Positions 33,354-41,526 of a DNA stretch of 64,000 bases are shown piece by piece. The stretch is from JADHLJ01 sp038118725. GTDB lineage: Bacteria; Pseudomonadota; Alphaproteobacteria; Thalassobaculales; Thalassobaculaceae. Location of the stretch: assembly GCA_038118725.1 (NCBI GenBank), contig JAYOIK010000013.1, positions 11,762 through 75,761 on the forward strand, read 5' to 3'. A model generated the notes under the pieces. The model was given only the letters and a program-made list of their open reading frames with translations, did not search any database and was not told where the DNA came from. The translations under genes and the position numbers were made by a program. Position 1 is the first letter of the stretch; each line of letters starts with the position of its first letter.

Positions 33354-33638
33354 ATGGCGCGCGCGGTTTGGAATGGTCTGGTAATCGCGGAATCGGAAGA
33401 GGTGATCGAAATCGAGAATAGCCTCTATTTCCCGCGCGAGAGCGTGCGAATGGATTTGCTGCGCCCGTCGACCACCAACACCAGGTGTCCCTGGAAAGGG
33501 CGGGCGACATACTATTCCCTGATCGACGACGAGACCGTGCTTGATGATGTGGCTTGGAGCTATGAGAATCCCAGAACTCGCGCTCGCGTGATCAAGGATT
33601 GCATGGCTTTTTGGAAGCAAGTCACTATATCGATGTGA
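33354..33638 (+). CDS. DUF427 domain protein
   Basis: A 94-residue protein of the DUF427 family. Family features include ARAVWNGLVIAES, VEGNxYFP-like (ENSLYFPRESV), STTNTRCPWKGRATYYSL and AWSYENP near the C terminus. DUF427 proteins are small single-domain proteins of unknown biochemistry. The ATG follows GGAAGGGAAATAG. It lies just after the alpha/beta hydrolase and before the response regulator, from which it is separated by a 68 bp gap. Confidence 0.88.
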   Translation: MARAVWNGLVIAESEEVIEIENSLYFPRESVRMDLLRPSTTNTRCPWKGRATYYSLIDDETVLDDVAWSYENPRTRARVIKDCMAFWKQVTISM

Positions 33639-33706
33639 CGAGGTTCGGTCTCGGCCCAGCGCGGTCGGTGTAAGAAAGTGCCGAAACGAGGATAGGCGGA
33701 GATCAA

Positions 33707-34402
33707 ATGACCATGACCAGCGGCAAAAAAGTGCTTCTTGTCGATGACGACGATGAGCTGCGTACCGCGCTCGGCGAGCAATTGGAGCTGCACGAGGAAT
33801 TCGCCACCGACATGGCCGCGACCGGCGCGCAGGGCCTTGAGATCGCTAAGTCCGGGCACTATGACATCCTGCTTCTGGATGTCGGGTTGCCGGACATGGA
33901 TGGTCGGGATGTCTGTCGTCTGATGCGCCGCAACGGTGTGAAGTCTCCGATTATCATGCTGACCGCTCAGGACAGTGACGCGGACACGATCCTGGGCCTC
34001 GATGCCGGCGCCAATGACTATATAACCAAGCCTTTCAAGATCGCGATCCTGCTCGCGAGAATGCGCGCGCATTTGCGGCAGCATGAGCAAAGCGACGACG
34101 CGGTATTTACCATCGGACCTTATAGCTTCCGGCCGAGCGCCAAGCTGCTCATCGAGGAAAGTCGCAATCGCAAGGTCCGGCTTACCGAGAAGGAAACGGC
34201 GATCCTGAAATATCTTTATCGAACCGGCGACCGAATGGTAAAACGCGAAACACTGTTGGGCGAGGTTTGGGGTTATAACGCCGGGGTCACCACACACACC
34301 CTGGAAACCCATGTCTACCGATTGCGGCAGAAGATTGAGCGCGATCCGTCGAAAGCCGCGATTTTGGTTACCGATCCCGGAGGCTATCGCCTGGTTCCAT
34401 GA
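33707..34402 (+). CDS. OmpR/PhoB-family response regulator (orphan)
   Basis: A 231-residue two-domain regulator. The receiver has the acidic pocket LVDDDDELR, phospho-acceptor D58 (LLLDVGLPDMDG), T86 and K108 (ITKPFK). After a linker comes the winged-helix DNA-binding domain (RKVRLTEKETAILKYLYRTG ... THTLETHVYRLRQKIE). No sensor kinase gene is adjacent. It is most like conserved alphaproteobacterial orphan regulators of this group; I cannot give a regulon. The following gene encodes a metallo-hydrolase 156 bp away, so it may be independent. Confidence 0.93.
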   Translation: MTMTSGKKVLLVDDDDELRTALGEQLELHEEFATDMAATGAQGLEIAKSGHYDILLLDVGLPDMDGRDVCRLMRRNGVKSPIIMLTAQDSDADTILGLDAGANDYITKPFKIAILLARMRAHLRQHEQSDDAVFTIGPYSFRPSAKLLIEESRNRKVRLTEKETAILKYLYRTGDRMVKRETLLGEVWGYNAGVTTHTLETHVYRLRQKIERDPSKAAILVTDPGGYRLVP

Positions 34403-34558
34403 GCGTGGCCCGTGAGGGACGCGGGCTCCCCATGACGCGACTTCGAAAAAAATGCTGGTATTTCAGTGATTTTATTGCAATCTGTTATCATTGCGCTCGA
34501 CGCTGGGTTTACAGTGCTCCGAGTGTTGAGTCGGGGGCCGCGCTAGTGGGAGCAGGGA

Positions 34559-35395
34559 TTGTCAAACGACCCCTCTTTCTTCGTTAGATTCTGGGGTGTA
34601 CGCGGAAGCATAGCGTGCCCGGGGATCGAGTATTCGCGGTATGGCGGTAACACATCGTGCCTTGAGATTCGCTGTGGTTCGCGCCTACTGATCTTTGATG
34701 CCGGAAGCGGCCTCAGGTTACTAGGTCAACACATTGATCAATCCGGCCCTGTTGACGCGGATTTGTTCTTTACCCACTCGCATTTGGATCATGTCGGAGG
34801 GCTGCCGTTCTTCACATCGGCGTTTCGTCCGGGAAACAAGTTCCGGTTTTGGGCGGGTCACCTTCAGAACAATGACATGGCGATGCGTGACGTTATAGGT
34901 CGCCTGATGTCCTCGCCGCTGTTCCCCGTGCCGATTGAGGTGTTTCAGGCCGAGCTGGAGTTTCGGGATTTCGAGCCAGGGCGGGATATCGAGATCGATC
35001 CGACGATCCAGATTCGCACCGCGCCGCTGAACCATCCCCAGGGTGCGGTTGGATATCGCGTTGAGTATGATGGCAAGGCAATCTGCTATGTTTCGGACAC
35101 CGAGCATTTCGAGGATCGGTTGGATGAGAACATTCTCACGCTAATCCAAGGCGCCGATGTCATGATCTATGATTCGACCTATACGGATGAGGAGTATCCC
35201 CGCCATATCGGTTGGGGTCACTCAACGTGGCGCGAGGGAATGCGGCTTTGTGATGCCGCGGGCGTTAAACAACTCGTTCTGTTTCATCATGACCCAGGTC
35301 ATGACGACGCGACAATGGACGCGATCGGTCGAGATGCGATGGCGGCACGACCAGGAACGATCGTCGCCAGTGAAGGCATGACGATTGTCCCCTGA
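34559..35395 (+). CDS. Metallo-beta-lactamase-fold hydrolase
   Basis: A 278-residue MBL-fold protein. The metal motif HSHLDH is at 73-78, followed by later conserved ligands in NHPQG, YVSDTEH and the FHHDP segment. It begins SFFVRFWGVRGSIACPGIEYSRYGGNTSC, characteristic of a phosphodiesterase/RNase Z-like subgroup. The start is a TTG behind GGGAGCAGGGA, as no ATG is suitably placed. Substrate is unknown. It is followed 29 bp later by a methyltransferase-like gene. Confidence 0.88.
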   Translation: MSNDPSFFVRFWGVRGSIACPGIEYSRYGGNTSCLEIRCGSRLLIFDAGSGLRLLGQHIDQSGPVDADLFFTHSHLDHVGGLPFFTSAFRPGNKFRFWAGHLQNNDMAMRDVIGRLMSSPLFPVPIEVFQAELEFRDFEPGRDIEIDPTIQIRTAPLNHPQGAVGYRVEYDGKAICYVSDTEHFEDRLDENILTLIQGADVMIYDSTYTDEEYPRHIGWGHSTWREGMRLCDAAGVKQLVLFHHDPGHDDATMDAIGRDAMAARPGTIVASEGMTIVP

Positions 35396-35424
35396 TCTAG
35401 CTTTCCGGTAGGCCGGATCCTCTT

Positions 35425-36261
35425 GTGAAAAAAACATTAAAAAGAATAGCTTATGGACTAAGCACCGTGCTTGGTTTGGGTAGGTATGGCTTTTTCATAC
35501 CCTATCGGTATGCCGGGTCTACTGTTGCCGACGAACAGCACTACGCCTGGATTCTGGCTGATTTCTCCCGACGTGGTGAAGAATCCTTTGTCAAGATCTT
35601 GGAAGACATCAAATCGTTCGAGGATGACATTGCGCCGCTTGCTGGGCCTCCGCCGGTGCCGAGATGGGATCAAGATTGGTTTCCGGGCCTCGACGCCGCC
35701 GCGGCCTATGCGCTGGTTCGAACGAAGCGTCCTGGTAGAATTCTCGAGATTGGTTCCGGGCATTCCACGCGGTTCATGATGCGCGCGATACAGGACGCGG
35801 GTCTCGCGACCAAGATGACGTGCGTTGACCCGGAGCCACGCGCCGATATCAGCGCGTTGGATGTCGAATTGCTGCGGAAGCCGGCGCAGCATGTCCCGAT
35901 CGATCTATTGCCTCGGCTCGAATCGGGTGATTTTCTATTTGTGGATTCCAGTCATATCGCCATGCCCGGCGGCGATATTGACTGGATCGTGAATGTACTT
36001 CTCCCAGGGTTGCCCACGGGCGTTTTCGTTCACTTTCACGATGTTTTCCTGCCCGATGCCTATCCCGAAAGCTGGTCCTGGCGGAATTACAACGAGCAGA
36101 TTGTCGTTGCCGCTCTAATGGCCGGCAATCGGTTCCAACCGGTTTTCTCCACTCACTTCATAAGAAATCACCGCCCCGATCTAGTCGAATCGCGGGGGCT
36201 TGGCTGGATTTCATTAGTGCCAGGCGCCATCGAATCGAGCCTTTGGCTCGAAACGCGGTGA
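35425..36261 (+). CDS. Class I SAM-dependent methyltransferase-like protein
   Basis: A 278-residue protein with a methyltransferase-24-type fold. The nucleotide-binding motif RILEIGSGHSTRFMMRA is near residue 110, followed by TCVDPEPRADI, and an acidic FLFVDSSHIAMPGGD motif typical of this family. A C-terminal HFHDVFLPDAYPESW segment is similar to sugar/hydroxycinnamoyl methyltransferase-like proteins in marine bacteria. The GTG start is weakly supported. The N-terminal LGLGRYGFFIPYRYAG stretch may touch the membrane but is not a clear helix. No substrate can be named. Confidence 0.8.
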   Translation: MKKTLKRIAYGLSTVLGLGRYGFFIPYRYAGSTVADEQHYAWILADFSRRGEESFVKILEDIKSFEDDIAPLAGPPPVPRWDQDWFPGLDAAAAYALVRTKRPGRILEIGSGHSTRFMMRAIQDAGLATKMTCVDPEPRADISALDVELLRKPAQHVPIDLLPRLESGDFLFVDSSHIAMPGGDIDWIVNVLLPGLPTGVFVHFHDVFLPDAYPESWSWRNYNEQIVVAALMAGNRFQPVFSTHFIRNHRPDLVESRGLGWISLVPGAIESSLWLETR

Positions 36262-36334
36262 ACTCTAACCCGGAACGATTAAGCGCCTCGCTACGCCGAT
36301 GCCGGGCGATAACTTTTGGATAATAAGGAGAATC

Positions 36335-36408
36335 TGGCTGGGGCGGCAGGGATCGAACCCGCGATCGCGGGATCAAAACCCGCTGCCTTACCACTTGGCT
36401 ACGCCCCA
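36335..36408 (-). tRNA. trnQ: tRNA-Gln, anticodon TTG (reads CAA)
   Basis: A 74-base cloverleaf with encoded CCA. The acceptor stem is TGGGGCG / CGCCCCA, the D arm contains AGCCAAGTGGTAAGGCA, the anticodon stem GCGGG/CCCGC holds TTTTGAT with anticodon TTG, and the T arm contains GGTTCGATCCC. It lies between the methyltransferase gene and the three WSVKG-motif genes, on the opposite strand from both. No tRNA-linked integrase or attachment site was seen beside it. Confidence 0.97.
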
Positions 36409-36519
36409 TAGTCGCGCGGACCATATCCGAAGAGTTTTGCGCGGGCAATATGTCGTTGTGATTTGATATTCTTAACAGCCCCGAGTTGGATCGTTTATCA
36501 TGCGCGGGAGGAGAATTCG

Positions 36520-36963
36520 ATGGCCCGAAACGACCCAAAGAAAGACATGCCCTGGAGCGTGAAAGGCGTGTCCAAGGAAGCGCGGGAAGTCGTCAAGAAG
36601 GCGGCCGCCGAACAGGGCATCACAATGGGCGAGTGGCTCTCGCAAGCAATTAGAGCCGATACTGACGAGCCTCGCGGCTCAAACCCCACGGTTGAAAACA
36701 CCGCACCGGCCCGCCCGCCCGCCACCACGCGGGAAGCAGGCTCGCGCGAAGTCGAGGAGCGCTTGCGTCGTGGCATCGTTGAAAAAATCGCGGAGAGCGA
36801 AAATCGAATTCTGAACGTGGTGGAACCGTTGCAAGAGATCATTCAGCAGATGGCCCTGAGGATCGAGCTACTGGAGAACAGATCCTCGTCCCCATTGGAG
36901 AAAACTCGACCCAAGGCGTTGGATGGACCGCCACGATATCGTAAGACCGGGTGGGATGAGTGA
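36520..36963 (+). CDS. Small PodJ-like WSVKG-domain protein (paralogue 1)
   Basis: A 147-residue protein. Residues about 11-46 (MPWSVKGVSKEAREVVKKAA ... GITMGEWLSQAI) closely resemble the N-terminal motif of PodJ and related polar factors, and recur in the next two genes. Then a Pro/Thr-rich linker leads to a coiled-coil-like region (VEERLRRGIVEKIAESENRILNVVEPLQEIIQQMALRIELLE). No membrane helix or signal is present, so it is probably cytoplasmic. The ATG follows a GGGAGGAG ribosome site. I do not know its function; the shared motif suggests the same partner as the larger paralogues. Confidence 0.8.
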   Translation: MARNDPKKDMPWSVKGVSKEAREVVKKAAAEQGITMGEWLSQAIRADTDEPRGSNPTVENTAPARPPATTREAGSREVEERLRRGIVEKIAESENRILNVVEPLQEIIQQMALRIELLENRSSSPLEKTRPKALDGPPRYRKTGWDE

Positions 36964-37139
36964 ACGCTCGTTGTCGCACGGTAGTATTTTGGATTGCGCA
37001 TAGTATATCGTTGAAAAAGCGCCGTATTATTGGACATTGAAAATCCGCGAAAAAATCCGTATAACTCACAAGTCGGACCTTGTCGTACTAGGGGAATTGG
37101 TACCGACTACACCCGTGTAATGACGGAAGTGGCGCGGAA

Positions 37140-38006
37140 ATGGCGTTAAAGTCTCCTTGGAGCGTGAAGGGCGTGTCGCAAGAAGATCGCGATCAAGCCA
37201 AGTCAGCCGCGCGCCGAGCGGGACTCCCTGTTGGTGTTTGGCTCAGCCGCCAGATTCGGGCATCGGGATCCAACGATGCCGACCATGGCAATAAATCATC
37301 CGACGGCTCCGAGCCCGTCGGCTCGCCAAACAGTGATTCCGAGAATGTGGCCCCCAAGGCGCCGCCGCGGGGCGCGCCCGTCCGCGGCGGGTCCGATAGT
37401 CGATTCACCTTTGGACCCGGTCAATGGAGCACGGCCACGGACGCCGTGGAGGCAGGTCGGGTCTCCCAAGCTCCACCGCAACCTTGGCCTGCCGCGCGGC
37501 CACCGATCATGCCAATCCCGCCACAACCCGCGCCGTCACAGCACGTTCAAGCGCCTATCGGCGCGGGACAGATGATGCCGGCCGTCAATCAAGGGGTTCC
37601 AATGGCTTCCCACTGGACCATGCCCGCGATGGCGCATCCGATGTACATGCCCCAGCCCGCACCGCAACAACAGCCATCTCAAGGACCCTCCAAGGAAGAT
37701 CAGGAAACCATCAAGGCGCTTGAGCGAAAAGTTGAATCCCTGCAGAAGCGCCTAGCGGCGTCAGAAGCGCGCGCGACCAAGGACGTTGAAGCGATCGTAG
37801 CGAGATTGGCCAGTTTCGATGGGCTGACGCGAGAGGTTGAAGGGCTGCGATCAGCCTTGAACGAGGAAAGCGAACCCAGCTATTCAACCGCTCCGGTGGA
37901 GCGCGCGGTGATGCGACTTTCGGAGAGGTTGCAAAGGATAGAGGAAGCCATTCTCCCGCCTGAGTCTGGCGGTGGTTTCTTCTCTCGGCTCTTCCGTGGT
38001 CGATAA
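37140..38006 (+). CDS. PodJ-like WSVKG-domain coiled-coil protein (paralogue 2)
   Basis: A 288-residue protein. The WSVKG motif domain occupies about 6-43 (SPWSVKGVSQEDRDQAKSAA then GLPVGVWLSRQI). A long Pro/Gln/Met-rich low-complexity linker (about 75-185) precedes a coiled coil at about 186-243 (ETIKALERKVESLQKRLAAS) and a second helix at 252-272. It ends GGGFFSRLFRGR, a short basic-aromatic tail that could bind membrane, which is inference. No membrane helix is evident. At the DNA level its motif start matches paralogue 1 at 19 of 20 bases, suggesting duplication or strong constraint. Confidence 0.8.
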   Translation: MALKSPWSVKGVSQEDRDQAKSAARRAGLPVGVWLSRQIRASGSNDADHGNKSSDGSEPVGSPNSDSENVAPKAPPRGAPVRGGSDSRFTFGPGQWSTATDAVEAGRVSQAPPQPWPAARPPIMPIPPQPAPSQHVQAPIGAGQMMPAVNQGVPMASHWTMPAMAHPMYMPQPAPQQQPSQGPSKEDQETIKALERKVESLQKRLAASEARATKDVEAIVARLASFDGLTREVEGLRSALNEESEPSYSTAPVERAVMRLSERLQRIEEAILPPESGGGFFSRLFRGR

Positions 38007-38110
38007 TTCCTAAAGGTAGCGCCGTTCGGGCATTTCCCGTCAAGGATTGAGAAATCCCTGGAAAATTGATACACTACCCGTACTACTCATACTCACCGTG
38101 AGGTTCCTCA

Positions 38111-40552
38111 GTGGCGCGTGCTGGTTCCGCCTGGAGTGTTAAGGGTATTGATGAGGAAACGCGCGCGATCGCGCGATCGCGCGCGGGCAATTCCGATCTA
38201 ACGATTGGCGCATGGATTGATCGCGCCATTCTCGATTATTCGAGCGTGTCTCGCTCCGAACTCCCGGGGGAAGTCGGGCAACAACCAACGCCCATGTCCG
38301 TTGAATCCGAGACTCGCGGCGAACCGGCTCTCGCGACCGAAGATATACTCGACCTTATCGACAAGGAACTGGAGGCATCGCGTTCGCGCCTGGACGGCGC
38401 GTTAAGGCCGGTTGGATACGCGCTCAAGGACCTCGCGTTGCGCCTGGTGGCCGCCGAGGCGCTTGAGCGTGGCGGCACGCCACGACTTCGCGACACCGAC
38501 ACCGAGCGGAATGTCCCAGCTGCGCCAACGGCGCGGCACGGGAAGCCGCTGGCGGGAACGGACCTTCCCCCGGCACCTCTCGGTTCTCTTGCTCCGGAGA
38601 TAACCGACAACGAAATCCCATCCCCACAAATCAATCCATCATCTGGGGAAGTCGCGACGGAGATACCGCCATCGGCACCGACACGTCCGTTTCCGAGCGC
38701 GCCGACCCATAACCTTAATGCCGCGATTACCGGCATGGAACCGCCGATCACGGTACCCGCGGAAGGTTCACACAAGGTCGGGCCGGAGGCGGACCATCCC
38801 AGCAACGCAGAGGGCGTGTTTGTTTCCCAGACATCACATCGCCCGCTCCCGGTTCCTCCAACCGATTCCCTCTCAACGGTTGATCCGGCCGATCTGCCGT
38901 CTCCGGCTGACTTGGAGAAACTGACGGCCAGACCCATTGAAGCGAATCCTCGCGAGGCGTTGTATCCCACGCCCCCGCCCGAACCGCCAAGGCCGGCGGA
39001 TGAAAACAACGCCAGGTCAGTCCAAGAGGTCCACTTTACCGGTATTCAGGGCGGGTTTGAATCAAACCCGGCTCTCGCTAGTTCCGAAGCCCGTCGAACA
39101 AATTGGCGTCAGACGCGGCGAATCGCGGCTGGAATAGTTCCGTTTCTCATCGTCGGATCGGTTGCCGCTGGGTATATATTCGCCGAGCCTCTCGGATTGT
39201 TGCCTGTTAGGACCCAACTTGTCGACAAGCTGGGAAAGCATGCCCAGCAAGCCAGACTAACCATCGCGGATGCATATTCCGAGGGTCGTGGATTCCTGGG
39301 GGATTTGATCGCGGGCTTGGAGGAATCCGACGACGCGAAACCGCCGGTCATGGTCGTTGATCGCCAAGCCACACCGAAAACGCTCGGCCGTGACGTGCCG
39401 TCACCACCAGTCACCGAATCAGATTCCCCCGATAAGATAGATCAGGAACCCCGGCGCGTGGCCGAGGCGGATATCCTGAAACCCGACGACCCGGAGGTGG
39501 CGAACTTATCGACGGCACCGGCCTCGGAACAGCCGACCCTCTCGAGCGAGAAGACCCGGAAACCCCAACCGCTCGCGCGGCCAAAGTTGGCGTCACCGAT
39601 CATCAAACCAAAACTGGCGACACCTCCACCGCTACCCCCTGTCATTCCCGGGCCCGTTTCCTCGGAACCCATCAAGCAACCAAATCCCACGACGCGCCTC
39701 GCCGCATTGCCTACGGCCCCCACTATCAAGCAGGCTAGTATTCCGCCAAGCGGAACCAACCGGAATGTATCCATGGCGGCTTTAACCAGCGCGGCTCGCG
39801 CCGGCGATCCGAGATCGCAACTCGAACTGGCGCGCCGATATATCCAGGGTGACGGCATCGAGCAGAACTATGCCGAGGGCTCGGAGTGGTTTCGAGAAGC
39901 CGCTATTCAAGGTGTCGCCAGCGCGCAATACAACCTTGCCGTTCTCTACGAACGCGGCCTGGGCGTGACCAAGGACGATGTGCGAGCCTTTCTTTGGTAC
40001 CATAGCGCGGCGGAACAGTCGCATCCTCTAGCTCAGTACAATCTGGGAAACTTCTATCTCCAAGGACGGGGGATCCCCTTGAGCTATGGAGAGGCGGTTC
40101 GATGGTTTCGGGCGGCATCCCGCCAGGGCGTATCAAAAGCAACCTACAATCTGGCTGTCCTGACCGAAGACGGCTTGGGTGTACCACCCGACAAAAACAA
40201 GGCCCTTGCCCTTTACAAACAAGCCGCGGACGCGGGGCATCACGAGGCGGAAAGCCGCCTCGCCTTGCTTAGGAGCTCAACCGGCGTTAAGGCCAAGCCG
40301 GCCACATTCGCGGAAACCGCGAATACACAAACCGACGAGCTTTCAACCGGCACTACTGTTGCCGCGATCCAGGCGGTTCTGCGAGGCGCTGGTGTCTACG
40401 ACGGAAGAATCGATGGCATCGCCGGCCCGAAAACCCGAACGGCCATTCGAGAATACCAGAAACGACAGGATCTTCCGATCACCGGCATCCCTTCCGAAAA
40501 CCTGTTGAATCACATGAAAGCGGCGGGCGAATCCAAACCGTTATCGGGCTAG
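38111..40552 (+). CDS. PodJ-like polar factor with Sel1 repeats and peptidoglycan-binding domain (paralogue 3)
   Basis: An 813-residue protein with, in order: a WSVKG domain (about 7-44, SAWSVKGIDEETRAIARSRA); a helical patch (80-120); a long Pro-rich cytoplasmic linker (125-330); one membrane helix (338-358, AAGIVPFLIVGSVAAGYIFA); a Pro-rich periplasmic linker (410-545); Sel1/TPR-like repeats (about 560-715, such as AQYNLAVLYERGLGVTKDD and AQYNLGNFYLQGRGIPLSYG); and a PG_binding_1 domain (about 748-803, IDGIAGPKTRTAIREYQKRQ). That architecture matches PodJ/PodJL localisation factors. The start is GTG. It ends the three-gene set and is convergent with ispE. Confidence 0.9.
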   Translation: MARAGSAWSVKGIDEETRAIARSRAGNSDLTIGAWIDRAILDYSSVSRSELPGEVGQQPTPMSVESETRGEPALATEDILDLIDKELEASRSRLDGALRPVGYALKDLALRLVAAEALERGGTPRLRDTDTERNVPAAPTARHGKPLAGTDLPPAPLGSLAPEITDNEIPSPQINPSSGEVATEIPPSAPTRPFPSAPTHNLNAAITGMEPPITVPAEGSHKVGPEADHPSNAEGVFVSQTSHRPLPVPPTDSLSTVDPADLPSPADLEKLTARPIEANPREALYPTPPPEPPRPADENNARSVQEVHFTGIQGGFESNPALASSEARRTNWRQTRRIAAGIVPFLIVGSVAAGYIFAEPLGLLPVRTQLVDKLGKHAQQARLTIADAYSEGRGFLGDLIAGLEESDDAKPPVMVVDRQATPKTLGRDVPSPPVTESDSPDKIDQEPRRVAEADILKPDDPEVANLSTAPASEQPTLSSEKTRKPQPLARPKLASPIIKPKLATPPPLPPVIPGPVSSEPIKQPNPTTRLAALPTAPTIKQASIPPSGTNRNVSMAALTSAARAGDPRSQLELARRYIQGDGIEQNYAEGSEWFREAAIQGVASAQYNLAVLYERGLGVTKDDVRAFLWYHSAAEQSHPLAQYNLGNFYLQGRGIPLSYGEAVRWFRAASRQGVSKATYNLAVLTEDGLGVPPDKNKALALYKQAADAGHHEAESRLALLRSSTGVKAKPATFAETANTQTDELSTGTTVAAIQAVLRGAGVYDGRIDGIAGPKTRTAIREYQKRQDLPITGIPSENLLNHMKAAGESKPLSG

Positions 40553-40662
40553 AAGCGGATTGGTTTCCCGACCATATTCCCCAATGAGCACCCCGGAATA
40601 TCCGACCTACAGCGGATCTTGATTGAGTGAATCCGTTGTAACTTCAAACAGATCGAGCGGAT

Positions 40663-41526
40663 TCACGCCCGGGCGGCGGTGGCGGTTGCCCACCACCCCT
40701 TTTCCCTAGCGCCCTCCAGCGCGCTCTTCAGCGCCTCGCCGTCGCCATTGGAGAACACGGCGAAACAAGTCGGGCCGCTTCCCGACATTCCGACGCTACG
40801 AGCGCGCGGAACACCGCGAAGATATGTCAGTACATCGGAAATGACCGGGGCTAAGCGGGTGGCGGTCCCCAGCAGATCATTCCGCGGTTCCGCTCCGATG
40901 TGAGCGAAAAGTTCTTCGCCATCGGAGAAGCCACCGGGAACCCCGACCGGCCCGGAGAATGGCCCCCGAAACGCCTGGAAAACCTTGCCGGCGGAAAGTC
41001 CGACGCCGGGGTTTACCAATACAATCTGATGGGCGGGGATAGGGTCGATAAATGACAGTAGTTCTCCGATCCCTTTCATCCGCGCGGGTTGAGCGGAAAG
41101 ACAAACGGGAACATCGGCCCCGACGGACGTCGCTAGCGTGTTCAATGCTTCCGCGCTCAATGGTTGGTCAACGATCTTCTGTAGTAGCCGCAGTACGGCC
41201 CCCACGTCACAGGAGCCGCCACCCAGACCCGCGGCCACGGGGATGTTCTTTACGATCTCTATCACCAGCCCGTCGGGCGTATCCGTAAGACCGCGATATA
41301 GAAAAAGCGCTTTTGAAACTATGTTTTCGCCGTCAATGGCGCCCGCGAAGGGACCCGAAACATCAACCCGATCGTTTCCATGGCCCGTGGATATCCGCAC
41401 ATGATCGCCGAACTGGGTGAACACGGTTAAGCTGTCGAGCAGGTGCAAGCCGTCCGCTCGTTTCCCGACCACGTGAAGCGTCAAGTTGAGTTTGGCGTAA
41501 GCAACCGTTTCAAGCGTCCGGATCAC
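40663..41526 (-). CDS. ispE: 4-diphosphocytidyl-2-C-methyl-D-erythritol kinase
   Basis: A 287-residue GHMP kinase that phosphorylates CDP-methylerythritol, the fourth step of the MEP isoprenoid pathway. The substrate motif AYAKLNLTLHV is at the N terminus, the ATP loop PVAAGLGGGSCDVGAVLR in the middle (usual GGGSSDA becomes GGGSCDV), and GMSGSGPTCFAVF near the C terminus. The gene overlaps the TPR lipoprotein gene by 17 bases and is probably co-transcribed with it. It is convergent with the WSVKG cluster. Confidence 0.95.
   Translation of the reverse strand: MIRTLETVAYAKLNLTLHVVGKRADGLHLLDSLTVFTQFGDHVRISTGHGNDRVDVSGPFAGAIDGENIVSKALFLYRGLTDTPDGLVIEIVKNIPVAAGLGGGSCDVGAVLRLLQKIVDQPLSAEALNTLATSVGADVPVCLSAQPARMKGIGELLSFIDPIPAHQIVLVNPGVGLSAGKVFQAFRGPFSGPVGVPGGFSDGEELFAHIGAEPRNDLLGTATRLAPVISDVLTYLRGVPRARSVGMSGSGPTCFAVFSNGDGEALKSALEGAREKGWWATATAARA

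Noticed and set aside
34403..34558. Open frame between the response regulator and metallo-hydrolase genes
   Set aside because: Short, compositionally unlike a protein, and overlaps the ribosome site of the next gene.
36335..36408. tRNA-Gln as an integration site for a mobile island
   Set aside because: No integrase, direct repeat of the tRNA end or composition change is seen beside it.
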